The notes under the pieces were generated by a model. The model ran no database searches and was not told the origin of the DNA. It worked only from the letters and a program-made list of their open reading frames with translations. DNA of 64,000 nt from Strigops habroptila (Eukaryota; Chordata; Aves; Psittaciformes; Psittacidae). Position 1 is the first letter of the stretch; every line of letters begins with the position of its first letter. Positions 48,900 through 61,900 of this stretch are shown piece by piece. The position numbers and the translations under genes were made by a program. The stretch spans positions 1,538,001 to 1,602,000 of the forward strand of contig NC_046360.1 in NCBI RefSeq assembly GCF_004027225.2, read 5' to 3'.

Positions 48900-51381
48900 G
48901 GCTCCGGCTCCCTGCAGGAACGGGAATGCTCGAAGGGCAGCACCAGGGCTGGGGATGCCCAGGAGGGAGGCAACAGCTCCTGCAGGACCCGACCTGCTGT
49001 AGGGGTGGAACCGAGCTGCTTCTGTGCACCCAAACACTGGCACCATCTCCCATGGGGTGGTGTGAGCTCTCCATGCCCAGTGACCCAGCCCGCTCTAGGG
49101 GGTTCCTAATTCTCCTCAACCTCATCATGGGCTGGAGACAAAAGAGGTTGGCACAGGTGAAAGTCATGGGAAACAGCGAGTGTTGTCCAGGGAGCAATGC
49201 CAAGTGCAGTAAGCGCAAGGACAGCTCCTCACGTCACTGCCTTCATGTTCCATGGCTGTGCCACCACCCCAAACCCTTCCCAGCACCGTCTCTTTGTAAA
49301 TATCACTGCAAAGAGGGTCTGCAGCCCCCTGACTGTTCCCTCTTGATGGAGCTTCCCACCTTGCAGCCTGGAAACAGCCCTGTGGTCACTGTTGGGGCAG
49401 AGAGTGGCCAAGGACTGATTCAAGGAAGGGCTGAGGGTACAATGGTGATGACCACGTTGGCCTGGGTCACATCCCTGCCAGCGGGTGGCTATGGGAGGGA
49501 TGCCAGTAGCACGCCAGACCTGGCTCTGGGCAGCACAAGTAAATTCCAGCCCATCGTTTTATTTGGACAAGGTGAAGCGCAGCATCTCTGCTGTGAAAGG
49601 CAGCCCGCAGCGGGACTGGCATTTGCTGGGATGAAGGGATGAGTCATTAGGATGGAGAAGCACCAAAAGCAGCAGGAAAACCGCATGGGTTCCCATCTGC
49701 TGTGGTTCTATAACCTATGGCTGGCAGGAACTGGGCCTGCCTCCGCTACCTGCAGCCATGGGGACTGACCCAAGCTGCCCCTGCAGCACCAGCTAAGGCT
49801 CTATCCATCTCACCTGTCAATAAATAACGGGAACATGGGTTTCCAGCAGCTTACCTGCAGCGTGCGTGGTCCCTGGGGCAGTAACTGCGCTGTTTGGAGG
49901 CTTGGGCAGAGCCACCTTCTCCAGGAGCCTGTTTGCAGCCCTGCAAACCAGCAGTGCAAGGTCTAAGTGCCGAGGGCAGTGGGATCACAGCCTGCCCCTG
50001 AGCAGCGGGGCCAAAGTCTCTGCTCCGGACGGGGAGGTGGAGTTCCCTCCGGTGCTGCTGGCAGCCGGGCCCGGAGCCACTGCTCTGAAAGGAAAACGGG
50101 GTCACCATGGTGACTGCTGGCTGTCCTGGTGGATGGGGACACCCCAGGCACCGGATTCCTGTGGGATCTGGGAAAATGGGGTGCCTCGCTCTTGATTTTT
50201 GTGTTATAAGAGAGAAATGGCATTGCCTCCCTCCCGATAGACCCCAGGAGCTGTGCTGCTCAGCTTCCCTCTCGCAGGGGTCAGAAGGCTTCGTTTCTCA
50301 TCTCTGAGCTGCCTTTCCCTTCACAAAACCCATGATGTTGGGGTTTAGGCTGAAAAGCCAGGTTTCTGTTGGTGTGGGTGCCGATAGCAGCGGGGGCAGC
50401 CCTGGAGGTACACATGGTGTTTGGGCAGAGTTGCTGCAGCTGGGGGTTTTACCATGCTGAAAGCTTTTATAAAAGACGCCGTAAGGATGAAAGAAATAGG
50501 AACTCATCTGCTGCACAGTCGGGTTGCAGACACATCTCTAGAGCCCTGCGCCCAGGGTTTCAGCCATGCAGAACCACCCACTGTGGGCGATGGGAATTCG
50601 GTCCTGCAGAAGGCAGAGGAAAGGCAAGGGCAGGAACACACCGGCCTGAGCAGAGGGATGCTCTGCCTCAAGAGGTCAGTGTGGATGGCCTCGCCACAGC
50701 CTCCTATGGCTTACACACCCGATATCTTTAATGCTTTTGTAGTAGAGCACCACTCACACACATTTCCCACCCTGAGCATCGCCATACAGGAGCAGCAGCA
50801 CCAACCCCATCCAGGCCGGCTCCAAAGGGTGGCAGCCGGTGAAGCCACAGCTCAGGATCCCTCTCTGGATGCCACGAAGGAGAAGGCTTGTCTGCCATGT
50901 GTGCTGCCTCACCATTGCATCCCCAGGGATGCTGCCAGCAGAAACCCCCTGGTGCAATCAGTGCGTCCAGTGGGATGGAGGGGGAGAAGCAGTCACCCAA
51001 CAGCCTGAATTACTACAGGCTTTGCATACAACCAGCAAAGCCTCTTACACTAATTACCCCATTACTCGTTTGCTTCTTGCTTTCGGCACCGCTGACCCCT
51101 CGCACGTTCCTTGCTCCGGTTTAAGAGACCCCCCCCGGCTTCTGCGCCCCGAAGCCCTTCGGGTGCTTTAGGGGGGAAGCTCAGACCCCACCGACACTCG
51201 TTGGGGCGATGGGAACCGCGTCCCGCCCGTGCCGGGGCTCGAACCGGGGTCCCAGCAGCCCCATCCCGCCCCGGGGGAAGCGCCGCCCCGCCCCGGGCCC
51301 GCCCCCGCCGCAGCGCCGTGGCCGGGCGGGCTGCGCAGCCGCCGGGGCGGTGGAGGCGGCCGGAGCCCCGCAGCCGCCGCC
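48900..51381. other. DAO-SSH1 head-to-head interval
   Basis: This 2.5-kb interval must hold the non-coding first exon and promoter of DAO and the promoter and 5' UTR of SSH1. A minus-strand acceptor ends at 48912, so 48900-48911 is DAO 5' UTR. I could not locate the DAO first exon. The stretch 48926-49642 has a long plus-strand open frame without other coding signs. The right end (51120-51381) becomes CpG-rich. Confidence 0.6.
51180..51381 (+). promoter_or_regulatory. SSH1 promoter / CpG island
   Basis: Dense CpG and GC boxes (for example CGCCCCGCCCC at about 51284) precede the SSH1 ATG. There is no TATA box. The island continues through exon 1 into intron 1 to about 51560. Confidence 0.6.
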
Positions 51382-54300
51382 ATGGCGCTGGTCACGCTGC
51401 AGCGCTCGCCGACCCCCAGCGCCGCCTCCTCGGCCAGCACCAGCGAGGTGAGCCGGGCCGGGCAGGCCCCGGCGGCGGGGGACGGGGAGCGGGGCGGGAC
51501 GCGGCCCCTCAGCGCCTCGGCTGGGCCCCGCTCGGCGCCTCGCGGCCCCGGGCCCCCCATACCCGAGCCCCTGGCTCCATCCCCTCCCGGCCCCGGGACC
51601 CACATCCCTCCGCCCCCGGCTCCATCCCCTCACCGCCCCCCGGTGCCGCCTCAGCCCTTCGCTGCCTCGGGCCTAGGACCATCTCCCCGCTCTGCCCCAC
51701 CACGTTGCTGGCCGTCCCCTCCTCGCCCTTACGCATTCCTGGTTCCCCCATGGCCGTGCCCTGCTCCAGCGCTAGGCTGAGCAAGGGCAACCCGGGGCAG
51801 CCCGCTCCGCTCTTCCCTGCCCGGTGGATCCATGGGCAGCGTGCTGGGCCGGCCGTCACGGGGCAGCTCTGCTTGCTGGCCCCTTGGCTGCAGACATTCC
51901 CCCTCCCTGACACCCCACAGCCACCGCCTCCCAGCCCAGGGGTGCTCTGCTCTCCCCTCTGTCCCTGTGCTGCAATGGCACCGCCTTTCCACAGCGACTG
52001 ACCCATGGGGAGCCCTCCCCGAGGTGCTGGGGTTGGTTCCCTGGTGCTGGAGCAGCTCCTGTCACCGCCCCATACACCCCATACCTGTGCGATGTCCCTT
52101 CGCTCCACCACGCTGCTGCCCTCTTCTTCCCTCCCAGCTCTGCTGTTCTGGGGTCCTGTCCGTGCTGCTTAACCCACTGTCCCCATGGTGCTCCGTGCAT
52201 CGTGCCCTGCCGGGGCAGGCACTGGAGCATCCCAGCTCTACTGCTCACCCCTTCACTCTTGTACCCCAGAAACACCATCTCCTGCCTGTGCCCGGCCTTG
52301 GGTGTGTGTATTCCCTCCCCGCAGCTCCCACGTGCCAGCCAAACACAGCTGCACCCGCGTGTTTATTTTCCTCTTCCCCATGCATCCCTGTTTTCCTCCT
52401 GACCTGTCTCCTCCATGACCCTCAGAGACAGGCCTGGTGTTTTCCTGCGTATCCTTCCCGTGCATCCCGCTCCCTCCCGCCCCTCTCCTTTGATGCTGCC
52501 CTTGGCTTCGCTCTGTCCCCCTCCCGCCAGGTGAACAATCCTATTTGTCACCTGCCAGGTCCCTGTGACTCCCCCGATTAGCTGCTCCGCAGGGGGAGCC
52601 GGGAGGGGGACGGTGCCCCAGGCTGCAGGTTCTCCCATGGGATTCCCTTTGGAGACGTGACTCATCCCTTCCTTTCCCAACTGCTGTGCCGTAGATCCGT
52701 GTCCTGTGGTTTGGGCTCTGAGCCTGCAGGGACCCAGTGTTTGGACCTCGCTGTGTTCACTGTGTTGGAAACAGGACTTGGGCTTTTCCGAGCATTTTTC
52801 AGAAGGAATTTTCTTGGGTTCTGGTTTAAGAGAGTTAACCGAGACCTAGTGGCCACCTGCATCTACACAGGTGTAAGTGAGGCGTAACCCTGTTGCAGGC
52901 AGTGGAATTAGACTGGGTTTAACTGGTGCAGGCGGGCGAGGTGCCAGAGAGGTGCCTCCTGCTTTGCCACATACATCTGCCTTGGGCTTTGCTTCATGAG
53001 GAGCTCCCTGTTGTTATTTTTAACCTTTCCCTCTTGAAAATGCTGCCCCAAACTTGCTCAGGTGTGCTCGAGTGGCTCCCAGAGGAACACATCAGCTTCC
53101 ATTCAGTTTGAATGGTCCCTTCTGCCTTGAAATACCATAGAACTACAAACCATCCTTTTCCATACTCAGCGTGTTAGTTTTGCAAAGTTAATTTGCAATC
53201 CCATCACAAAGCGCCAGTCCTGCTCCCTGCTCCTTTATGATCTTTCTTGCAAGGAGAATCAGGGCACTTTGGGGCTTTTAGCTTACGTGAATAGTGGCTG
53301 GAAGATACTTTAGGTGGAAAACGCTGACTGTATGTCCCTGCTAACTGTGAGAACACTTCTGCAGCCTCTCAGCTCGTGAGCCTGAAGGAATTCATAAGAT
53401 GGATGCTGCTGCCTGAAGAGGCTCGTTCTGTGTTAACGTGGTGTAAATTCTGAGGAGCAGAGAGGAGTTCATACACACTTACAGACTTGCACACGCTTCT
53501 TAGCTCTGCTGCCATGTCCCTTCTGCACCACCTCCTGCTCGTGCCAGGTCTGTTATCCTGACATCCTGCACACTCCCTAGGGATGTGGCTGGTGGAGGTC
53601 TGGCCCCAGTGTCCATGCCATGGTGGGATCCGTGGTGCAGGTCCAACAGCATCACTTGTGTGATGCACCTAAAACCTGAGAGCTCAGCAGGGTGCTCTGC
53701 CCAAAGCACGGTGGACTCAGCATGGCAGAGAGCAGCAGGGTTCTGCCTTGGTTTGGTTTTACTGCTGCTTTGCAATAGAACATACAGGGAGAGTTGACTC
53801 TGAAATCAAGTTGGCTTCTGCAGAGGATGAGCCTGCAGCAGCTCCAGGGGCCGGCTCTGCTGCTGCTGAGCCTCAGCTGACAGTGATCAAGGCTTCTCAT
53901 CACCTTTGCTTAAAAACAGCTTTTCCTCCCTCTTGTTGCTCTGTGACAGACCCAAACTAGCAGGGGGTGACCTTACAGAGACCAAAACCTGATGGAGCAT
54001 CCCCGGGCTGGGGATATCTGCTGTTGGGGGGCGCCAGGGCTCGGGGTGCTCACAGGGCCCTGTGCTGCTGCTGCTGCACAGTGTAAACAGACTAAAAATA
54101 GCCATGGTATGTGCTCGCCATCAGCTGCAGACGTTCTGGATGGGTTTGCTCTATCTCCTTCCTTCCAAACGGCCATAATTCCAATATCCGGCCCCTGCCG
54201 TTGCATCTGGGGTTTGTTTTCCTGGATTTCCTTGGTTCTTGCAGACTGTAAGCTGAGCAGCTCCTGTGTCTCTGAGCCTTAACCTGGGGAATGGGGAACA

Positions 54301-55633
54301 ACCCGGGTTCTGCACACACAGAACTGCAGGCTTGTTTTATGAGAAACTATTTGCTTATGTTTAACTTCTACAAACCCACCCAGAAAAAAGTAACCCTGAC
54401 GGTGGCTCTTTTTTGAGGAGGGTTTGAGTAATGCTGAAGTAAATGCCAAAATGCTTCCTGAGTGCTGATGGAGCATCATTTCTTGAAGGCTTCTGTCCCT
54501 CCAGCTCTGGTTTGTTGCAGGTTTGAGTGTTTTCCCATTGCAGGGTCATCTGTAAGGTCCCTGCTTCACTTCTTGGGTCTGAACCATGTCCCTGGTGCAA
54601 CCTTGCCCGCTGAGGGGATGCTCCTGGCCCTTCCTCCTCTGTCTGCTTACACAGGACCAAAGGAGGAGAATTATTCTGAGCCTCTTTGTTTTTCAGTCAG
54701 CTCTGGATGCAATTAGCCCCAACTCTGTTTTAATTTCATATGGAATTTTGTCCAGAAACTAAGAGGAGAAGTTGAAGGGGGTGGCTGGAAAGCACCGCTG
54801 TGTGAAAGGGTTCTGAAGGGAGGCTTAAGGCAGCTGGCACGCTTCAGTTTTAAGGAGAATAAATAAAGTGTGAGGGCCAGTGAGTCAGTTCAGCAGCTGG
54901 ATTTGCTTCTAAGGGGACTTTCCACCAGTGCCCTGTGAAAAAGTGGCTGTTTTGGTATGTGCCTGCCATCAAAGCAGTGTGTTTATCAGCAAGGCGGCAG
55001 CCATAGGGCTTGTTGGTGACTGGGCAACCATCATCCTGCCTCGGGATGCGTCTTCTACCAGCATCCAGGCAGCTCGGAGGTGGCAGAGGGGTCCATGAGG
55101 AGCTGCACATCGGTGCCAGGTTGGGGGTCAGGTACTGGAGGTTAGTCCCAGCCAAGCAGTTTTGGCTGCATCCTCTGGAGGGCACTTGTGCTGTGGCTGC
55201 ACACCCTGGATTGCAGCATTAATCTGTGCCCAGCTCTTGGGTGGCAGCGTTTCTCTGCTGGTCCTGGGAGGCTCTGCCCTCACGTGTGTGCTCGTGGTGA
55301 CGTCGAGGTTGGCGCTCTTCAAACCGACCTGTGCCCTGGGACCAGCTTGCAGGATTAGGACCTAATAGCTTTAAAATCCCCGTGAGCCCCTTTGTCACCC
55401 GGCACCGGGTGCTGATGGCATCTATGGCCAGCGAGGCTCCTTTATCCCTGGCACCAGAAAGAAACCCCCCCGTGGAAAACAACCACCCAAACCCCATCAC
55501 TGAGGGATGGCTTTAAAAAGCTTGGGGATTGTGAACAAGTTGTATGGAAACAACCAGTGTGTAACTTTCTCTTTATCCTTTTCTCTCCTCAGCTGGAGGT
55601 TGGCAGTGATGAGGAGCGTAAATTAAACGTGAG
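51382..55633 (+). CDS. SSH1: SSH1, slingshot protein phosphatase 1 (first two coding exons only)
   Basis: Exon 1 (51382-51447) encodes 22 residues beginning MALVTLQRSP in a perfect CCGCCATGG start context. Exon 2 (55593-55633) is a 41-bp micro-exon, LEVGSDEERKLNV plus two bases. These match the N-terminus of slingshot phosphatases: the MALVT-QRSPTPS start is shared by SSH1 and SSH2, and the RKLN-type exon 2 fits SSH1. SSH1 dephosphorylates and reactivates cofilin, and so drives actin-filament turnover. Only the short disordered N-terminus is here; the SSH-N, DEK-C and dual-specificity phosphatase domains lie right of the window. Introns are GT-AG (GAG|GTGAGC...CCTCAG; GTGAG|GTAAGC). The next exon, expected to begin with the SESFFMVKG motif, was looked for up to 64000 and not found. 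Confidence 0.93.
51448..55592 (+). other. SSH1 intron 1
   Basis: This 4.1-kb intron is CpG-rich for its first 100-200 bp and C-rich to about 52600, then ordinary unique sequence. I see no CR1 copy, exon or RNA gene in it. Confidence 0.65.
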
Positions 55634-58600
55634 GTAAGCAGAGCTCTTTGGCTCTAACCATCGTTTCCACTGTCGTTAATTGTCTGCCATGTATCCCAGT
55701 GCTGATCCTGCACAGGACTCCAGCCTGGAGCATGTACACTTGCCTGGAGGGGGTTGCATGGTCTGCAGAGAGCTGAGCACTGGGGTGATCTCTCCCTGAT
55801 CAGTTTAGTTTTGAGATGAGTGTTTAATAAACTGAAAGCTTAAAAGAGGGTTTGGGATTTTTCTTTCCTGGGGGGAAGAAGCTGGAAAATTGCTCGTCAG
55901 CTCTGGCCAAAGCACTTCACTGTTATCACAGTATCTGTCTCTGCTGCTGCTCTCTGAGGTTGGGACTATGGTTGGGAAGGGGGGTGTGCTCTTAAGGGGG
56001 GTAGGAGAGGGCTCTGCTCTTTCCTGGGTATTAACCATTGGGAATTTGACTCCTTTGATACTGGGGTTGGAAGCAAGAGGGTGGAAAGGACTGAGATAGC
56101 TGCTGGAGAAGAGGAAGCTCCTCTTGCTGGCATTTTGCTGAGACCAAAAGTAGTAATGATGAGGCCAGTTTAGTGGGACCTGGCCTAATGGGGCTCTGAG
56201 TAATTACATGGGTTGCTCACTCTAACCCCAGCTGCTGCAGACAGCTCTTACCCTCTCACCTGCACACCCCAATCCAGAGATAAAGTGTAAAAACACAACA
56301 GTAGTTCAGCAGGCTTGGTCTTTTCTCCTTGTTACTCCTTCCTACTTCAGTTATGCTGGTTTCAGGTAAAAGCATTACAAATGAACTCAATGAGAATATA
56401 CAGCTAAAGCATTGGGAGATCATTGGCGTTGTGGCTGCTTTTGGTCTTTTTGCAAGCCAGGCATGTGCATCCATCACTGACCAGAGCAATCATGGGGGGA
56501 GATGTAGTGAGACTGGGCTTAAAGGCTGATGATCTTCTGGCTGTTGAGAAGTGCTGCAGCAATGACTGCATACTGAGAGCCCAAGAACTTCGTCTTTCAG
56601 TCTCTTGGGACTGCTCTTCTGTATATGATTTGCAGGATAAGAATCAGGTAATTAAATCACCAGATAGACCTCGAGAATAGGATGGCTTTTGTGCAGAGCC
56701 TTTGCTGTACTCAGGAGAGAAACACTGCCAAGGTCTGAAGAGAACGTGTGGCTTTGGTGTGGACACAGCATGGCTGAGCAGTGGAGCTCCTCTGAGCGGG
56801 AGGTGGGTAGATCCTGTCCCCTTCCTGCTGGATTCCTCGGGATCAACGAGCTGAGACTTTACCCAGTGCCCATGGGGTGGCAGAATTGCTCAACTTCATT
56901 GTGCTGCTTCTCCGACAGCTGAGTTCAGGAAAAAAAAAAGCAGGAACAGGCTATGATGGCATTTGTGGATCTTTAAATCCCGGTCTAGCCTTGGTGGAGA
57001 CTTAGGTGACATCTCTGCTTTGTCACACATGCCCTGAGCGCTGGGGGCAGCAGCCCAGTGCCTGACTTTGGAGACCTCAAAGATCCTTATGGTTAGTAAA
57101 AAGAAGGGTTGTTGGAAACAAGACCCCCTTGCTGCCAGCTCAAACCATGCTTCATCCATACAGGGTGAACGTGCTATTACACACTTATGACATACTTGCT
57201 CATCTGCTTGCTGAACGGATTATTTTCATTCATTCCTAAAAATTCCAGGATTTTAATTTGAGGATGTGTAGTTGGATCTGATTATATGAACTATCTGATT
57301 CTTTTCTTGGAGGAATAGGTCTGTATCATGGTTTTATAACGTCTTGCTGCTCGCTGATCTAAGAGCAGGAGGCTTTCCTTATGGTTTCTGTCACTTCAAA
57401 ATGCTTTTCTCTCCGTTTTCTCTCTGAAACAGCCTCTGCCCTAGGACGGACTGAGGGGACATGTTCTAGGTTCAGCTTTCTTTCACAGATATTGTTGCTT
57501 TATGCATTGTGGTAGACATTAATGTGCTTTAAAGTCTTCCTTTTCTCTCACTTCCCCAAACTGCTGCAGAAGCCTTGGTAAGGTAACATCCACACTGTTT
57601 CCAGCAGGCAGCCAGGAGCCCATATTGCTCCCCCAAACCCTTATGTTTTACAAGATTGGGATCCACTGGGTTCAGTGTGATTTTTCTTACCCTGCTCCTT
57701 GGTGCAACCTCTCTAGCACCAAGTCAAAGGAGATGTGTTACAAAGCCAGTGGTATTGTGAGTGTTGGCTGTTGTGAACTGGCAAATGCAGGAAGATAATC
57801 ACTGGCTTTAATTACAAACACAAATAAGTTTGTTTAGCCAGCCATTCTGTGACCTTTACCAGTATTGGCTTTCCAGTTACAGTCAGAATGTGGTCAGAAA
57901 CAGGGCTGGGAGGGTGGTTTTGGGCACTTCTGCAGGGAGATGGAGATTGAGCTGCTGCAGGAGCCAGTTGTCTCCAGCCTGTGTTCAAGCCTGCAGATCG
58001 ATATGGAAAGAACTGTTCCTGTTTGGAACCACTAAATCCAGTTTTAGGAGCTGGCAAGAGCAGCTGTGGGAGATAAAGGTTTTTGGGATCCTGCTTGTAG
58101 GCATTTGCAGAGTGTTTTAGTGGCATAGGCTGTGCTGCTGCCTCTCTGTGTGGAGACCCTGCATTGAGAGCACTGCCTGGAGCATCCAGGGTCCTGCTGA
58201 ACAGTGGTAGAGAAAGAGACTGGGGCTCTTCCTGTCTTTGCTGATGCCATCGTGTGTGCCTCGCCACGTTCCTTAATGTTCCTGAACCTCCTCCTTCCAT
58301 TTGCAGCCTGGCAGGTGTCTATTAGCTCATCTTCTGAAACACTCAGGGTAAAGCATTAGGTCTGTGTGGTTTTATTCAGCAATAAAACCTTTCAGCTGAA
58401 AGAGTCATCTGGCTTTTGAGCTCTGAGGAACCTACGGCTGTTTGGGTTGGGTAGAAGGCAGCATGTCCCTCTGGCTTTCCACCTCATTTACTCGCCTTTG
58501 TGTTCTGCATGATGACCTGGTCAGGAAGGAACATGCTGCATCACCCTGGTTTGATTACCAGCTCTACAGTCCACTTAGCTGCTGCTTTTTTGCTGTAGTT

Positions 58601-58775
58601 GAATGAAGTGATTTTCTCTTTTGAAGGTAGTGGAGTTACACTGGGCATTGGTTTGACTCTGTTTTGTGTTTGCTGCTGGAATTAAGTGGAGCCCTCAGGT
58701 TGCTGTAAACTCCCTTTGCAACTGGGTTGTTAACAGGAGTAATGACTAAAGGCAGACTCCTTATAGAGCATCACT

Positions 58776-58976
58776 GGATTTAGGCTGGGTATTAGGACAA
58801 ATATCTTCCCCAAAGGGATTGCCAAGCATTGGAACAGGCTACCCAGGGAAGGGGTTTCAAAGATGTGTGGATGTGCACTTGAGGACATGGTTTAGTGATG
58901 GACTTGGCAGTGCTGGGGTAACAGTTGGACTCAATAAGCTTTAGGGTCTTTTCCAACCTGAACGATTCTGTGATGC
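58776..58976 (+). mobile_element. Old CR1 LINE 3' end in SSH1 intron 2
   Basis: About 200 bp. It runs from TTAGGCTGGGTATTAGGACA through AACAGGCTACCCAGGGAAGG and GGACTTGGCAGTGCTGGGGT to TTTTCCAACCTGAACGATTC. It belongs to a different, older CR1 type than the GCTTGGAGCAACCTGCTCTA copies elsewhere in the window. Confidence 0.88.
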
Positions 58977-61900
58977 ACTCCACAAGACTCGTCATGAGGA
59001 GGCTCTTTGGTTAAAATCACTGTACTAAAGCAGGGCCCTCACTGGCCTCTTCAGCATGGGAACTTGAAGGGTGAATGCATCTCCACTGTTCAGGCTCTTC
59101 TTGCTGCACTGAGTGCCCACCACAGCCAGGGATGTTATATATGTATATTATATGTTAATGCACCAAAAATTATTTATTAACACCTTGATCTTTAACTCTC
59201 TTAGGGATTTGTGAGCATGTTTTGCTGGAGAGAGCCCTGAGTGAATGACTTCTATCTGCAGCTTTGGCTTGGTTGATGGTACTGGAAAGGTACAAGGGGC
59301 TGGGGGTCCATCAGGCAGCAGCCTTGAGGATGTATTTGTGGGGACAGCAGCTCATTACATACATGACACGTCCTTCTCACTGCAGTATTTATTGTCCCCC
59401 CGTTACTTGGTGGGAGCTCTTGGGGCAGAACCTGCTGACTTCATTAACTGTTCAAAACAGGACGCTGAATCACATCCTGGCAGGGCTGCAGCATCCTGCC
59501 TTAGCGTGCTCCATACAATGGGGAGGCAAAGTCACAGGCTCGTGACCCTTTCTGGCCCGAAGGTGTGGCCGTGGAAGCTGATGGAGATATAATTAGACCT
59601 TTACATTAGTGGTGGGTTGTGTGGGGTGTTCAAAGACCACGGAGCCGAGGAGCCTGCACTTAGTTGACACTTATTTAAGCTCTGGCCTTTCCAGGAAACT
59701 GTTGCTGACTTGAAGTTGAGCAACAGGAGGAGTTTACTTGGATGCTGGTAGAGTAACAGCAGGAGGTCTGCCAGTGATCAGCCCCTCTTTGGAACTCTAG
59801 ATAAATACCCTTTTCTTTTATTCTTTTCATTTTTTTTCCATGAAGCATCAGCAGTTTGGCTCGAAACAAACCGACTGGCCCCGTTATCAAAGGTACTGGC
59901 TTGGCACTGAGTTTTGTTCCTGTAAAAGGCTGATGTGGTTACTGTTTATTTAGGTGTTAGAGCTGGGTCAGAAAAATATTTTGGTTCCAAATGCCTCTTG
60001 ATTTGAAATACCTTAATCTGTGATAATCTGTTGCCAAGATCTGTGAGTCAGGGATTTCTTAGGCAAATCGGAGCTGTGGTCTGCTGACAAGTGCTCTTCA
60101 GATGTGAAAGCACAGAACACCTCCACAGGCATGGTTTGCTTTTCATAAAGAGAGTGATGGATTGTGTTTTATTTCCCAAACATTTACATATCCCTCTGCA
60201 GCATTTGAAGCCCTGCTGCAGAATCACATCACTGCTCCACAAAAATAAACCAGAAAGCAAAATAAGCCAAAAATAAGCCCAGCCTCAAATGGGTTAGGAG
60301 GCAAACCTGCATCTTAGGTGTCCCTTAGTTGTGCAGGTTTATCTCTGATCAGAAGGACTCTTCTCTGCAGAACTTGCCTTTCCTCTCGGAGAGCTTTATT
60401 CCAGGCAGGAGTCGGTGGTGTTGAGCTCGTGCAGCCCAGGCAGGTCTGCATCAGCTTTCCATGACGTGAGGTATAGTGTCCATCCCCAGGGTGTGAACCG
60501 GCGGTGGTTAACATCGCTGCCAGAGCTCTTCGTGTGCACAGACCCCGTCCCCTTGCAGCCAGTGCAAAGGTTTCTCTTTTCCCACAGGAGAGGTAGGTTT
60601 CCCTGTGTCCTTCCTGGGACAGGAGCAGGAACACACATGGAACCTGCGGAGCAGCCCATGTGTTGTGTGTTCGTACCCACCTCAGCAGGTCCTCACTGTT
60701 GGTATGTCAAGGTATTCCCCATTGCACCAAACTCTCACAGTGTCCCAATACTGACCTAACCCTTGTTGTAGGACCCAGATGTGATGCTCACAAAGACCCT
60801 GTGCAGAGGGACTCACCAAACCCACTCCAGCTCGCTGATGCTTCTTGACGCAACCCTTGCTGCAGGAATCACCAGTGAGGGTGGGTGCTGGGGGGTCTGT
60901 GCTGGTGTGCTGCTGGGCAGAAAACCTCTGGGGCTGAGCATCAGAGGCCAAAGCATCCAGCAATGCAGGAAACGGGACAAAACGTCCCTTTCAGCTGTTC
61001 CGGAAGGCTGCCAGGTTGCCTGTTTGCTCTGTCTGCCATCCAAAGGGTCACATCCAGCACTCGCATCCCTGCGGAGACCGCTGCCTGTGGGTCTGCTCAC
61101 AGCCTGCCTGCGTGTGGGCATCTCCCTCCAGCCCTGCAAAGCGTTTTGGGCTGCAGATGTGTTCTGTCTGCAACACCGATTCTGGTTGTAAAAGATGGGT
61201 TTAGAGTGGAGGGGGGAAAAGAAGGATGATCCTGAGGTTTTCACCAACACTTTTGATTCTATGATTCTTTTCCATCTTAAGCCAGCTTTGCCCTTGGCTG
61301 GCAGTGTCCTCATTTCTGGGGTGCACCCTCTCCCTTGTGGGGTGCTGGCTGCACACCCTTGGGGTGTTGAGGCAGGCTGTGGTCTAGCTAAACACTGGAG
61401 GTGGTGTCTGGGTTGAGCTAGAACTGTTCTCACTCTGCTTTTACCCCGCATGATCCGTCTGGATTTATTTGACTTTATTTTTCCACATTACCGACGTGTC
61501 AAGTGCTCCCTGGTCTGTGCTGCCTTTTTTGGAGTCATTCTGAAACCCAGCAGCTAAACTGTTTCTTGGGTTGCTGTGCCACCGCTGCCTGTAGGGTTCT
61601 CAGTTGTGCTTCCCATGCTTGTTGTCTGTGTCCTGGCTGACCTGGCTTGGAAGCTGCTTGGTCCATCCTTCAAGCTATTATTCACCTTCCTTTTCTTCTC
61701 CAGTGGCGCCACGGCAGAGTTTCCACTTGTTTCTCTGGGAGACACCGAGTGGGTGAAGTGGGGTGACTTCATGAAATAGTTTAATGGATTAAAACAATGA
61801 GTTGACAGGAGGAATGCAGGAGGATCGGGCGATGTGCCGACAGCTCGGCTGGGGAGGAGGATGGGAGCTCCTGACACCTCCCTGGCACTCCTGGGCTTGT

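Noticed and set aside
48926-49642. 238-codon plus-strand open frame upstream of DAO
   Set aside because: It lies in GC-rich non-coding DNA of the DAO 5' region, with no recognisable domain and no splice or promoter context. Such length is plausible by chance there.
51111-52581. Several long open frames on both strands around SSH1 exon 1
   Set aside because: They are shadows of CpG-island sequence with few stop codons. Only the 66-bp exon starting at 51382 matches a known protein.
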